A stretch of 64,000 nucleotides of DNA from Chitinophagaceae bacterium. GTDB taxonomy: Bacteria > Bacteroidota > Bacteroidia > Chitinophagales > Chitinophagaceae. The stretch's first letter is position 1. Each line of letters starts with the position of its first letter. The notes under the pieces are model-generated. The model was not told the DNA's origin. It did no database searches and worked only from the letters and a program-made list of their open reading frames with translations. The position numbers were made by a program, and so were the translations under genes. The stretch lies in contig JADJTY010000005.1 of assembly GCA_016710935.1 (NCBI GenBank), positions 124,001-188,000 on the forward strand, given 5' to 3'. Shown here piece by piece: positions 53,948 to 62,766 of the stretch.

Positions 53948-56404
53948 TTAACGCAGCAGGATACTGGTGCCTTTTTCTTTTACAAATTTACCGTTCCATG
54001 GATCTATGTAACTCAGCATCCAAACGAAGGTTCCTGTTTCCTGCGGGTTTCCTTTAAAGCGCCCATCCCATCCTTCCAGCGGATTGATGGTTGAAAAAAC
54101 CAACTGGCCGGAACGGTTAAATACTTTTAATGAAAAATCCCTTGCAAGATCAGCATTGGCTGCTTTTAACTCATCATTCAGACCATCACGGTTAGGCGTA
54201 AACGCATTTGGTACTTTTATTAAACAGGCAGTTAAAACCTTCACATGCATGGCATCAATTCCCTTACAACCCTTATTATCTGCCGTTAAACGGTAATCTC
54301 TTGTAAAATTACCGGTAAGTACCTGTGGTGTGGTAGCACCGGTGTTCCATGAATAAGTATAATTTGCAACCGGCGCTACGCCAATAAGCATTTGTTCGTT
54401 CTGACAAAGTACCGTATCCGCAGGCAATGTAACAATGGGCACTTTATAAACGGGAACGGTTTTACGCACGGTTGCTGTACCGCAATACCTGTCAGCGCCG
54501 GAAAGTGTAATGGTATAAACCCCCTCATTAGCATAAGAAAAAAGTACATCTACTTCATTGGTAAAAGTTTTACCATCACCGTTATCCCATACATAACCCG
54601 TTATGTACGGTCCGATCTTTCTTTTTAAAAATACCTTATTACCTGTACAATATTGAGGGTTAAGCCCGGTAAAATCAATGAATGGCACAGGGGTAACAAA
54701 CCTGGTTACACTTGCTGTGTTTGTACAGCCGTGAATATCGGTAACCGTTAATTTTATTGTATAATTATTACTGGCCGTATAAACATGCGCCGGCGGATTT
54801 TGTCCGCTGAACTGGGTAAGATCCCCGAAATCCCATAAATAATTGCTGATAGCTCCGCTTGAAGTGTCTGTAAATACTACCGGTGCATTCACGCAAAAAG
54901 AATCAACAGGATTATTACTGAAACCAGCTTTAAAGAAGTTGCCTAATACAATATTATTGGTAACCGTATCTCTGCAGAAACCATTTGATACCACCAGTTC
55001 CACATCAACAGAAGGACGGGTAACCGGGTAGATCTTTGTAACCGTTTGTCCGGAAGCGGTAGAACCATCACTGAAACTCCAGCTCCATGCATTAACACCA
55101 TTACCACCCGGGTGAGCAAGAACAATGGTATCCATAACACATCCCCATTTAACCTGGCTGGTAAATGCTGCTGATACCGGACCCAACACATCAAAAGAAA
55201 TGACATCATTACTGTTTTGAGCTAACCCGCAGGTATCGGAAATGGTGTACACGCCGGCAGTTCGGTTGTGTAATGTATAAGTTCCAAAATCAGTAATGGG
55301 TGCAGACAATTGCAGCAGGAACCAATCACGGGTGGTACACAATGAAGATACCCCTGTAACAGTAACCGGTGCCGGGCCGGTAATGTAATACTGCAATCCG
55401 CCTGCCTCCACTGTACTGCAATCAATAGGTTTACTGTAAAAAACTTTTATTTGCGAAGGTGTGCACTTTTCATACTGAACTGAATCAAAGACCGGTGGCT
55501 TTGGAGCTGTAATGGTAAATGGTATGGAGGCCGGTAACATTTCCAGCCTGCAAACATTTCTAAAAATATCAAGGTCAGAACCGGTACCTGCAGTTAACTG
55601 GTAAGTTCCGTCTGGTATAGGGGTTAGCAAATTAATGATGAGCGATGTTACCCCGTTTGCTCCCGGGAGGCTGCAATCGGATGTGATACTGCTAACTACC
55701 TGGCCGGCAATCATACCGCCAAATTCGCTGCCCGAATTGGTGATACTGCTGCATAAAATATCTTCAGAAAAAGTCACTTTTAATTTTGAAGGATCACAGG
55801 GAACCATCTCTACGCTTGTAATAGTTGGAGGTATATTTTGAGTTAAAACCGCTGTACCGGAAAAATTAATGGTGTAAGGGTCCAGTGATGCTGACCAATT
55901 AGTAACCATCATCAAATAATCATGCCCGTCCTGCAAATTCATAAGCCTGTTATATTGTGTTCCCGGCCCGCCCCCTTCACAATTAATATCGGAAGTTCCT
56001 GTTGCAGTACATCCTGTAGCACCGGTTTGCCCGCTTAAATTTAAAGAAATCCTCAGTTCCATTGTATACACATCATTAGGTGCAAACCCGGTAATATCCA
56101 TCACTTCCCAATCATAATCATCTGCCGGACTGTTTGGATTAATTAAAAAACCAAGTGTACCAGCCTGGTAACAATGAAATTTATACCAACGGGAATTATC
56201 TGTACTAACGGGCGCACATCCTGATGTTGGATTAGGCAGATCGCCCTGGCCTGTGCAGGGGCTTACATCATTTTCAATAAAGGTAAGACTACCGCATACT
56301 GCCTGGGCAGAACCTGATGTACGGCCCGGGCCTGCACAAGGTGGTTGCGCTTCAGCTGTAAATAATGTAAACAACAGTAAAATGCTGAGGAATAATGAAC
56401 GCAT
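53948..56404 (-). CDS. large surface protein with PKD-like domains and T9SS type B (gliding-associated) C-terminus
   Basis: An 818-residue secreted protein. A signal peptide (ending TAEAQ) is followed by a cysteine-containing N-terminal module with SRWYKFHCYQAGTLGFLI at about 70. Ig-like strands follow at about 190-410, then PKD-type domains (WSWSFSDGSTASGQ near 440, YLWDFGDLTQFSGQ near 520). The last 85 residues, from VPNAFTPNRDGLNDELK with VFNRSGQLVF and GWDGRFKG, form the gliding-motility-associated (type B) sorting domain used by type IX secretion. Adhesion or matrix binding is inferred. It sits between two LD-carboxypeptidase genes, with 3 bases between its stop and the upstream one's stop. 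Confidence 0.88.
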   Translation of the reverse strand: MRSLFLSILLLFTLFTAEAQPPCAGPGRTSGSAQAVCGSLTFIENDVSPCTGQGDLPNPTSGCAPVSTDNSRWYKFHCYQAGTLGFLINPNSPADDYDWEVMDITGFAPNDVYTMELRISLNLSGQTGATGCTATGTSDINCEGGGPGTQYNRLMNLQDGHDYLMMVTNWSASLDPYTINFSGTAVLTQNIPPTITSVEMVPCDPSKLKVTFSEDILCSSITNSGSEFGGMIAGQVVSSITSDCSLPGANGVTSLIINLLTPIPDGTYQLTAGTGSDLDIFRNVCRLEMLPASIPFTITAPKPPVFDSVQYEKCTPSQIKVFYSKPIDCSTVEAGGLQYYITGPAPVTVTGVSSLCTTRDWFLLQLSAPITDFGTYTLHNRTAGVYTISDTCGLAQNSNDVISFDVLGPVSAAFTSQVKWGCVMDTIVLAHPGGNGVNAWSWSFSDGSTASGQTVTKIYPVTRPSVDVELVVSNGFCRDTVTNNIVLGNFFKAGFSNNPVDSFCVNAPVVFTDTSSGAISNYLWDFGDLTQFSGQNPPAHVYTASNNYTIKLTVTDIHGCTNTASVTRFVTPVPFIDFTGLNPQYCTGNKVFLKRKIGPYITGYVWDNGDGKTFTNEVDVLFSYANEGVYTITLSGADRYCGTATVRKTVPVYKVPIVTLPADTVLCQNEQMLIGVAPVANYTYSWNTGATTPQVLTGNFTRDYRLTADNKGCKGIDAMHVKVLTACLIKVPNAFTPNRDGLNDELKAANADLARDFSLKVFNRSGQLVFSTINPLEGWDGRFKGNPQETGTFVWMLSYIDPWNGKFVKEKGTSILLR

Positions 56405-56423
56405 TGACTATTTTTGATACTTA

Positions 56424-56431
56424 CAAACTTA
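56424..56431 (-). promoter_or_regulatory. -7 box for the T9SS type B protein gene
   Basis: On the minus strand TAAGTTTG matches TAnnTTTG, 19 bases before the ATG. Confidence 0.35.
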
Positions 56432-56477
56432 CTCAAAATAAAAGGGAATGGATTAATTACATTCTGTGAACATACAT

Positions 56478-57386
56478 ATGATGATAAAGATTCCTACATA
56501 CCTGAAAAAAGGCGATACCATTGGCATTACCTGTCCGGCCGGTTACATGGATGCTGCAAAAGCTCAAACCTGTATCAATACTTTACAAAGCTGGGGATTT
56601 GAGGTGATGGTAGGCAAAACGCTGGGCAGTAAAAGCAAAAATTATTTTAGTGGCACTGATGAAGAAAGAACAGATGAACTGCAGGCCATGCTGGATGATG
56701 AAAATATTGATGCCATTCTTTTTGGCCGTGGTGGATATGGGATGGGGCGTATTATTGACCGGCTTGATCTTACAAAATTTAAAAAGAAACCCAAGTGGGT
56801 GATCGGCTTTAGCGACATCACCATTTTACACGCCCACCTGTACACCAAAATAAAAACAGCATCGCTGCATGCACCGATGGCAGCCGCATTTAATGAAGGC
56901 GAAAATGAATTCATTAAATCACTCCGAAATGCCATCACAGGTAAAAAAGCAAAATACAATAGTGCTGCACATCTATTTAATAAACAAGGAAGCGCCACAG
57001 GTGAATTGGTTGGTGGAAACCTTTCCTTACTGGCACATATCATTGGTACGCCATCAGATATCAACACAAAGAACAAAATACTTTTTATTGAAGATATTGG
57101 CGAACATATCTACAACACCGATCGTTTGCTGTACCAGTTAAAGCGCAGCGGAAAGCTTGCAAACCTTGCCGGGCTTGTTGTTGGTGGATTTACCGATACA
57201 AAAGATACCGAACGCCCTTTTGGAAAAACAGTGTATGAAGTGATCCGGGACATTACTGCTGAATACAACTACCCGGTTGCTTATGGTTTTCCCGTAAGCC
57301 ATGGTAAAGAAAACTATGCTTTAAAAATTGGGGTCAGTTACACACTTAAAATCACCAAAGCAAAAACACAGTTATCGGAGTTGTAA
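56478..57386 (+). CDS. cytoplasmic LD-carboxypeptidase (S66 family)
   Basis: About 302 residues from ATG 56478; a GTG at 56466 gives four more. Like its paralogue at 52925 it has GDTIGITCPAGYMD at the start, FGRGGYGMGRIIDRL at about 82-96, the nucleophile serine in VIGFSDIT near 107, the glutamate in FIEDIGEHIYNTDRL near 206 and the histidine in FPVSHGKEN near 280. It lacks any signal peptide, as usual for LdcA in peptidoglycan recycling. Its 3' end overlaps the convergent hydrolase gene by 15 bases. Confidence 0.9.
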   Translation: MMIKIPTYLKKGDTIGITCPAGYMDAAKAQTCINTLQSWGFEVMVGKTLGSKSKNYFSGTDEERTDELQAMLDDENIDAILFGRGGYGMGRIIDRLDLTKFKKKPKWVIGFSDITILHAHLYTKIKTASLHAPMAAAFNEGENEFIKSLRNAITGKKAKYNSAAHLFNKQGSATGELVGGNLSLLAHIIGTPSDINTKNKILFIEDIGEHIYNTDRLLYQLKRSGKLANLAGLVVGGFTDTKDTERPFGKTVYEVIRDITAEYNYPVAYGFPVSHGKENYALKIGVSYTLKITKAKTQLSEL

Positions 57387-58184
57387 TAAACTGTCGAGCT
57401 TGTTTTTAAACAGATCAAAATCATTCAGGTTGTAATGCGTGCCTTTTTCAATCGTTATAAATTCATCGCCAGGTTTTAATAGCTGTTTTAACCGGGCTGC
57501 ATTGCGGTATGGTATCACTCCATCATCGGTACCATGAAAAATGGTGATTGGATAATTCACTTCAGCTACATATTCATGTGAGGGTATTTTATACGTACTC
57601 ATGTTACTGTTTGGGTAAATGGGTGCATAGCAACTAAACAGTGATGGAATGCTGTAATACGGGGTCTCCAGGATCAGCCTTTTATTACCTGATTGAGATG
57701 CTGTGTATGCTGCAATGCCGGTGCCCAGTGATTTGCCATAAAGAATAATGCTGTCTTTACCATATTTTGCCGCTGCCATTTTTTGTATCTGCAGTGCCTG
57801 CTCATACATTTTCTTTTCGGTACGTTCGCCGGTAGTTTTTCCAAAGCCGGGGTAATCTCCCATCCATACTTCGTAGCCATGTTTGGTAAAGTTGTTGGCA
57901 AACCTTGCATAACGTTCAATATTTTCCCTGTTGCCATGAAAGTAAACCACTACGCCCCTTCTGACAGAATCTGTTGGAAAAAATTTGATCATGTTTACCG
58001 TATCCGTATTATTCATCGGGATATTCACTTCTTCAAAAGGAATGTTGAAGTGATAAACATAAGCATTCGATAATTTTTCTGGATGAAATAAAAATTTTTC
58101 CTGAAGGTAAAATAAGGCAATGCCTATAATGCAATAGATCAGTATAATTATTTTAAGCCAGCGGAAAATTCTTTTACGGTTCAT
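57372..58184 (-). CDS. membrane-anchored alpha/beta hydrolase, copy 1
   Basis: A 270-residue alpha/beta hydrolase of the BEM46/ABHD13-like type. One N-terminal membrane helix (about 10-27) is followed by the family segment FLFHPEKL. The oxyanion start YFHGNREN at about 81, nucleophile elbow GKSLGTG at about 150-156, aspartate in FHGTDDG at about 216 and histidine in EKGTHYNL at about 250 complete a catalytic triad. The substrate is unknown. It is followed upstream, in the same direction, by a close paralogue at 58303-59091, so the two arose by tandem duplication. The spacer is filled by repeats. Confidence 0.85.
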   Translation of the reverse strand: MNRKRIFRWLKIIILIYCIIGIALFYLQEKFLFHPEKLSNAYVYHFNIPFEEVNIPMNNTDTVNMIKFFPTDSVRRGVVVYFHGNRENIERYARFANNFTKHGYEVWMGDYPGFGKTTGERTEKKMYEQALQIQKMAAAKYGKDSIILYGKSLGTGIAAYTASQSGNKRLILETPYYSIPSLFSCYAPIYPNSNMSTYKIPSHEYVAEVNYPITIFHGTDDGVIPYRNAARLKQLLKPGDEFITIEKGTHYNLNDFDLFKNKLDSLLQLR

Positions 58185-58193
58185 GTTAGCAAA

Positions 58194-58300
58194 GTTAATC
58201 CGTTAATCCGTTTATCCGTTAATCCGTTTGTTTGCAGGGAGTAAGTATTGAATTTTGAAGCCTCCACGGATTAACCAATTAACTAATTAACGGATTAACG
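58194..58300. repeat. inverted arms built from tandem TTAATCCG units
   Basis: The left part (58194-58227) holds four TTAATCCG-like units in a row; the right part (58266-58300) holds the complementary CGGATTAA twice. The whole spacer between the two hydrolase genes could fold into a long AT-rich hairpin. Confidence 0.65.
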
Positions 58301-58302
58301 TT

Positions 58303-59091
58303 TTAGACTTGCAAAATATCCCGTACAAAATTATGATACTCCGGAAACGAAGGCAGGTTATTATGCCCGCCGCCGGGAATGCGTATGAGTGTTATTTTAC
58401 GGGGATTGAGCGCCTGTAATTTTTCGCTGTTGCTGATGGGCAGCAGCCAGTCTTTGGTGCCGTGCAGAATATAAGTATGGCAATTTACTTTGGTTATCCA
58501 TTTATCGGTACGCATGTGAAAACGCAATACAAAACGCACCGGCAGCATGGGTAAAAAACGTTCCACTGCTTTTTTAAAACTGAAATAAGGTGCGTCTAAG
58601 ATCAAATAGCGTGGTTTATTATCGCTGGCCAGTTTGGCAGCAAAACCACTGCCCATGCTGCGGCCGTAAACCAGTATATGATGCTCATGATATTTTGCTG
58701 CCAGCGTTTCATACACAAACTGCATATCGCCGAGCATATCTTTTTCGTTGCGCTTGCCGGTGCTTTTGCCAAAGCCGCGGTAATCTACCAGTACCACATC
58801 ATATTTATAGCGGTAAAAATCTTTGGCGTATTTGGCCCAACCTTTAATGCTGCGGCTGTTGCCATGAAAATACAGCACCAGGCCCAAAGGTTTGTCTACC
58901 GTAAAATGCAACCCATTAATGCGTACACCGGGCTCAACATCAAAAAACAATTCTTCAAAAGGCACATCGTATTTGTATACAAAGTCCTGTTTTAATTTTT
59001 CCGGTTTAAAAATAAAATGCTCCTGTAAAAAATAAACGATAACAGAAACTGCCGCCAGGCCAAGGATGATATAGAGCGCAATTTGAAGCAA
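58303..59091 (-). CDS. membrane-anchored alpha/beta hydrolase, copy 2
   Basis: A 262-residue paralogue of the preceding hydrolase with the same plan: N-terminal membrane helix (about 4-22), FIFKPEKL, oxyanion segment YFHGNSRS at about 75, nucleophile elbow GRSMGSG at about 145-151, aspartate in LHGTKDW at about 211 and histidine in GGGHNNLP at about 244. The two copies have diverged well, so the duplication is not recent. Both spacers around this gene are taken up by inverted repeats. Confidence 0.85.
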   Translation of the reverse strand: MLQIALYIILGLAAVSVIVYFLQEHFIFKPEKLKQDFVYKYDVPFEELFFDVEPGVRINGLHFTVDKPLGLVLYFHGNSRSIKGWAKYAKDFYRYKYDVVLVDYRGFGKSTGKRNEKDMLGDMQFVYETLAAKYHEHHILVYGRSMGSGFAAKLASDNKPRYLILDAPYFSFKKAVERFLPMLPVRFVLRFHMRTDKWITKVNCHTYILHGTKDWLLPISNSEKLQALNPRKITLIRIPGGGHNNLPSFPEYHNFVRDILQV

Positions 59092-59094
59092 GAG

Positions 59095-59185
59095 TTAGTT
59101 TTTAGTTCTTAGTTTTTAGTTTAGCACCCGGTTAAATTAGGCATTCTCCCGCAAACACAAACTAAAAACCAAAAACTAAAAACTC
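59095..59185. repeat. inverted arms built from tandem TTTTTAGTT units
   Basis: Left arm 59095-59123 (TTAGTTTTTAGTT repeats) is complementary to 59158-59185 (AAACTAAAAAC repeats). It fills the spacer between the rhodanese stop and the hydrolase start; the right arm runs into the rhodanese stop codon. Confidence 0.6.
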
Positions 59186-59489
59186 AAAAGTCCTCAAACT
59201 GTTTTCGCCATGCCTCCATGCCGCCACTAAGGTTTACCAGGTTTGTAAAGGGAAATTTTTCCTGCAGCCGCTGTATGGCTAACTGGCTGCGAATACCTTT
59301 GCGGCAATAGATGATCACGGGCTTGTCGGTTGGGATCTTATCTATCTGCTTAATAATTTCATTTAAAGGAATTAACCGGCCGCTGATGTTGAATGCTTCG
59401 TGTTCGTAAGGTTCACGTACATCTATCAGCTGAAGATCTTCAGCATTATCAATTTTTTGTTTTAGTGCTATGGCAGTGATGGAATTCAT
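59184..59489 (-). CDS. single-domain rhodanese-like protein
   Basis: A 101-residue rhodanese domain, the normal size for single-domain forms such as GlpE and PspE. The conserved start DVREPYEHEAFNISG is at about 23-37, and the active-site loop CRKGIRS, with the persulfide-carrying cysteine, is at about 62-68. It is probably a cytoplasmic sulfurtransferase; acceptor unknown. A palindromic repeat lies just upstream of its start. Confidence 0.9.
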   Translation of the reverse strand: MNSITAIALKQKIDNAEDLQLIDVREPYEHEAFNISGRLIPLNEIIKQIDKIPTDKPVIIYCRKGIRSQLAIQRLQEKFPFTNLVNLSGGMEAWRKQFEDF

Positions 59490-59493
59490 AATG

Positions 59494-59512
59494 CCCCTAA
59501 TCCCTAAAGGGG
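59494..59512. repeat. CCCCTAA...TAAAGGGG palindrome upstream of the rhodanese gene
   Basis: CCCCT (59494) pairs with AGGGG (59508-59512). It lies 5 bases from the rhodanese start, so it would be in the ribosome-binding region of that mRNA. It belongs to the CCCC-TAAA-GGGG family. Confidence 0.55.
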
Positions 59513-59604
59513 AACTTGACAGTTTGATAGTTTAAAATCTTTTCAATTCTTAGGTAGCTTACCTATCTCAAATAAAACAAGACTGCACTCAAACACTCCT
59601 AACT

Positions 59605-59640
59605 CCCCCTTCAGGGTCCCGATAGCTATCAGAAGGGGGG
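59605..59640. repeat. nested palindromes: CCCGATAGCTATC inside CCCCCTTC...GAAGGGGG
   Basis: Outer arms CCCCCTTC (59605-59612) and GAAGGGGG (59632-59639) enclose TCCCGATAGCTATCAG, whose core GATAGCTATC (59621-59630) equals that at 11014-11023. One palindrome appears to have entered another. It sits directly after the kup stop. Confidence 0.7.
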
Positions 59641-61623
59641 TTATTCCTCATCCGTATAGATCCTTTTCAATTTCAATTTACTAACCGGGGCTATAATAAG
59701 CGGGAACTTTTCTACCTGTACGGTATTCTGCTCCAGGCCAAAACCTTTTTCTTCGCTTAGCGAAATTTCTTTCAGCCAGAAATACAGTTTCATAATGATC
59801 CTTTCAAAGAAAGGCAGCTCATTATCCTGGCTCAGGAATTTTTCCATTACCACAAAACGGAAATCGCCCACCACATTATTACGCTGCTGACTTTCGTAGC
59901 GGCTGGTAACATTCACTTCACGGTTGGCAACCAGGTCTTCCACCACTTTTTTAAACATCAGGTTAATGCGTGGCGCCATACGGAATCCCAGCCTGAACTC
60001 TACCCGGATGATATCGTTGGGGATTATATGTTCAACTGAATATTCGCAGGTATAAGGGTCGTCCATCGTGTCCACATGCACAAACCAGAAAATATCGGCA
60101 CGTTTAGGTTTACCGCTGAGTATGCTGTAAATGATCTTATGCTCTATCTCCTTAGGGTTATTGGCACTGGTTAAATACACCAGGTGGGTGGCGTATTTTG
60201 GTACCGAGGTATCGTTGCTGAGTTCTTCCAGTTTTGGAATATATTCTTCCATACGCACAAACTCCACATAGCGGTTTTTAATTTTACGGCTCAGGTACCA
60301 GATGTACATTACCGAGAATAATACGAAACCGATCATTAAAGTAATATAACCACCGTGTAAGAATTTATCCATTAAGGCAACCAGAAAAGAAGATTCTATA
60401 ATAACATAAGCCGTCAGGAAAATATAGATAAACACTGGCTTTACCCGGTGCAGCACCATATAATTTGCAAAAAGGATGGTGGTCATAAACATGGTGGTGA
60501 TGATGGCTAAGCCATAAGCAGCTTCCATTTTTGATGACTCACGGAAAAATAAAACAACACCCACACAACCAACAAATAAGATGGTATTAATGGCAGGAAT
60601 AAAAATTTGCCCCTTGGCCTCGGTAGGATAATTGATCTTAAGTTTTGGCCAGAGGTTTAAACGGATGGCTTCACTTATTAAAGTAAAGGAACCCGAAACC
60701 ATGGCCTGGCTGGCAATGATAGCCGCACTGGTTGCCACAATAACACCCGGCACAATAAACCAGTTGGGCATCAGATCATAAAAGGCATTGATGCCTTCTG
60801 CATCAATGGTTGCTTTATCCAATAATTTACCGCTGTGGTGCTTTAAAATGCTTGCACCCTGACCAAAATAGTTGATGAGCAAACAGGCTTTTACAAATAT
60901 CCAGGAAATGCGGATGTTGCCGCGGCCACAATGACCCAGGTCGCTGTAAAGCGCTTCGGCACCCGTAGTACAAAGAAATACCGCACCCAATAACCAGAAT
61001 CCCTCGGGATAAGTAACCAGGAAACGAATACCGTAATAGGGGTTGAGTGCACGAAAAATAGTAAAGTCATCGCTGAGGTGTATCAGGCCTAAAATAGCCA
61101 GCATACCAAACCAAACAGACATAAAAGGGCCAAAGAGTTTACCAATACTGGATGTACCAAACTGTTGTGCAAAAAAGAAAACGGCAATAATGCCGATTAC
61201 GATATACACAATAGTGTTCTGGCTTAGGTCATGAAACCGTGGTAATTCCTTTAACCCTTCAATAGCAGAGGTAATGGAAATGGGGGGTGTAATAATACCA
61301 TCTGATAATAGTGCAGCACCACCGATCATGGCAGGAATAACCAGCCATTTTTTGCGTCGCCTTACCAGGGCAAACAGTGAAAAGATACCTCCCTCACCCC
61401 GGTTATCGGCCCGCAACACCATGATAACATACTTAATGGTAGTAAGTAAAGTGATGGTCCAGATGATAAGGGAAAGTGTACCCAGTATGAGTGTGTCATC
61501 CACCACCCTGCCTTTGATAATGGAGTTGAAAACGTAGAGTGGTGAAGTACCAATATCGCCGTAAATAATTCCTAAAGCAACCAAGAGGCCTGCCGCTGTA
61601 ACCTTGTTAACATGTTTTGACAC
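59641..61623 (-). CDS. kup: KUP-type potassium uptake protein
   Basis: A 660-residue secondary potassium transporter of the KUP/HAK/KT family, which couples K+ uptake to protons. The family signature GIIYGDIGTSPLYV at about 18-31 lies in TM1. Twelve membrane segments run to about residue 450, and a cytoplasmic C-terminal domain of about 200 residues follows. The start is a GTG at 61623; no better ATG was seen. Other motifs such as GGIFSLFALVRRR (about 78) and TGAEALYSDLGHCG (about 221) are conserved family elements. It stands alone, divergent from the ArsR operon. Confidence 0.95.
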   Translation of the reverse strand: MSKHVNKVTAAGLLVALGIIYGDIGTSPLYVFNSIIKGRVVDDTLILGTLSLIIWTITLLTTIKYVIMVLRADNRGEGGIFSLFALVRRRKKWLVIPAMIGGAALLSDGIITPPISITSAIEGLKELPRFHDLSQNTIVYIVIGIIAVFFFAQQFGTSSIGKLFGPFMSVWFGMLAILGLIHLSDDFTIFRALNPYYGIRFLVTYPEGFWLLGAVFLCTTGAEALYSDLGHCGRGNIRISWIFVKACLLINYFGQGASILKHHSGKLLDKATIDAEGINAFYDLMPNWFIVPGVIVATSAAIIASQAMVSGSFTLISEAIRLNLWPKLKINYPTEAKGQIFIPAINTILFVGCVGVVLFFRESSKMEAAYGLAIITTMFMTTILFANYMVLHRVKPVFIYIFLTAYVIIESSFLVALMDKFLHGGYITLMIGFVLFSVMYIWYLSRKIKNRYVEFVRMEEYIPKLEELSNDTSVPKYATHLVYLTSANNPKEIEHKIIYSILSGKPKRADIFWFVHVDTMDDPYTCEYSVEHIIPNDIIRVEFRLGFRMAPRINLMFKKVVEDLVANREVNVTSRYESQQRNNVVGDFRFVVMEKFLSQDNELPFFERIIMKLYFWLKEISLSEEKGFGLEQNTVQVEKFPLIIAPVSKLKLKRIYTDEE

Positions 61624-61948
61624 AGAAAAGAATTTAATGTTCTCCGGGGTAAATATAAACTAGAATACCAGCATTATAAATTTGGGCATCATCGTTGCGT
61701 CGCAATCACTTCATCGGCAAACCAATGAGCAGCTTTAACAAAACGCAGACGGCTTTTTTTAAAATGCAGGTACAAATGTATAAGTAAAACAGAAATACCC
61801 GGAGAATTATTTTTTATATATCCCCTTCATGAAATGGTTGACCACACAACACAAGGTCATTTTAAAAAATATTGCCTAAATATTTGCGAAACCGAATAGT
61901 TGCACTTATATTTGCAACCGATTGGCTGCGCAACTAAAAAGATAAAAC
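61624..61948. other. 325-bp gap between divergent kup and the ArsR gene
   Basis: No gene or RNA was recognised. The right end holds the ArsR promoter at 61884-61915. Nothing else stood out. Confidence 0.4.
61884..61915 (+). promoter_or_regulatory. complete Bacteroidota promoter for the ArsR-AHSA1 operon
   Basis: TTTG at 61884-61887 (-33) and TATATTTG at 61908-61915 (-7, consensus TAnnTTTG) are separated by 20 bases, the standard spacing. The ATG is at 61949. This is the best full promoter in the window. Confidence 0.65.
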
Positions 61949-62269
61949 ATGAGAAGAGACATTTTCCAGGCAATTGCCGACCCAACCAGGCGGGCAATCA
62001 TTACCCTGATCGCATTGCAGGCCATGACACCGAACGCCATTGCCGACAACTTTCACACCACCCGCCAGGCTGTTTCAAAACACCTGCGCATTTTAACGGA
62101 GTGTGAACTGGTAAAACAGAAACAGGAAGGCAGGGAAATTTATTATTCGCTTGAAGTTGAAAAAATGAAAGAGATCGATATTTGGGTTGACCAGTTCAGA
62201 AAGATCTGGGAAACCCGGTTCAATCAACTTGACCAGGTATTAGCAACCATTAAAAAACAAAAAAAATGA
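61949..62269 (+). CDS. ArsR-family transcriptional regulator
   Basis: A 106-residue winged-helix repressor. The family start RDIFQAIADPTRRAIITLI is at about 3-21; the recognition helix lies in TRQAVSKHLRILTECELV (about 38-55); the wing is QKQEGREIYYSLE. It lacks the metal-binding cysteines of ArsR/SmtB, as usual for the subgroup encoded with AHSA1-type proteins. Its stop overlaps the next start (ATGA), so the two are translationally coupled. It probably represses its own operon; the inducer is unknown. Confidence 0.9.
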   Translation: MRRDIFQAIADPTRRAIITLIALQAMTPNAIADNFHTTRQAVSKHLRILTECELVKQKQEGREIYYSLEVEKMKEIDIWVDQFRKIWETRFNQLDQVLATIKKQKK

Positions 62270-62766
62270 GCGACTTATTATTTGATTTTACGCTTGACAA
62301 AGCAACAAAAACAGTTTACATAACCCGTGAATTTGATGCTGAACTTTCGCTGGTATGGGATGCTTTTACCAAAGCAGAGATCCTTGACCAATGGGTGGCG
62401 CCCAAACCCTGGACTTCCAGAACAAAATACCAGGATTTTAAAGTGGGTGGCAAAAGATTTTATGCCATGGTAAGCCCGGAAGGACAGGAACGTTGGGCAT
62501 TACAGGAATACCTTTCCATTACCCCAACAACAAACTTTAAAATGTATAATGCTTTTGCAGACGAAGCGGAAAACCCGGAATTACCAGGCTCTGAGTGGGA
62601 TCATACCTTCAGCGAACAAGGTAATTCAACTTCGCCCGGAACTACAGTGAGCATTACTATTTACAATGAATCGCTTGACCGTTTGGAAAAGATGATTGAA
62701 ATGGGCTTTACAGAAGGATTCAAAATGTCAATGAGCAATCTGGAAAACCTGTTGGCATCCCGATAG
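62266..62766 (+). CDS. SRPBCC/AHSA1 domain protein
   Basis: A 166-residue SRPBCC-fold protein of the AHSA1 type. The family core TREFDAELSLVWDAFTKAEIL at about 19-39 begins with the START-like first strand and helix; DQWVAPKPW at about 40 is the usual W-x-x-P segment; and the long last helix (RLEKMIEMGFTEGFKMSM) ends the fold. AHSA1-type proteins bind hydrophobic ligands or help chaperones; the role here is unknown. It starts within the ArsR stop. The last codons and the stop (CGA TAG) are part of a palindromic repeat. Confidence 0.88.
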   Translation: MSDLLFDFTLDKATKTVYITREFDAELSLVWDAFTKAEILDQWVAPKPWTSRTKYQDFKVGGKRFYAMVSPEGQERWALQEYLSITPTTNFKMYNAFADEAENPELPGSEWDHTFSEQGNSTSPGTTVSITIYNESLDRLEKMIEMGFTEGFKMSMSNLENLLASR

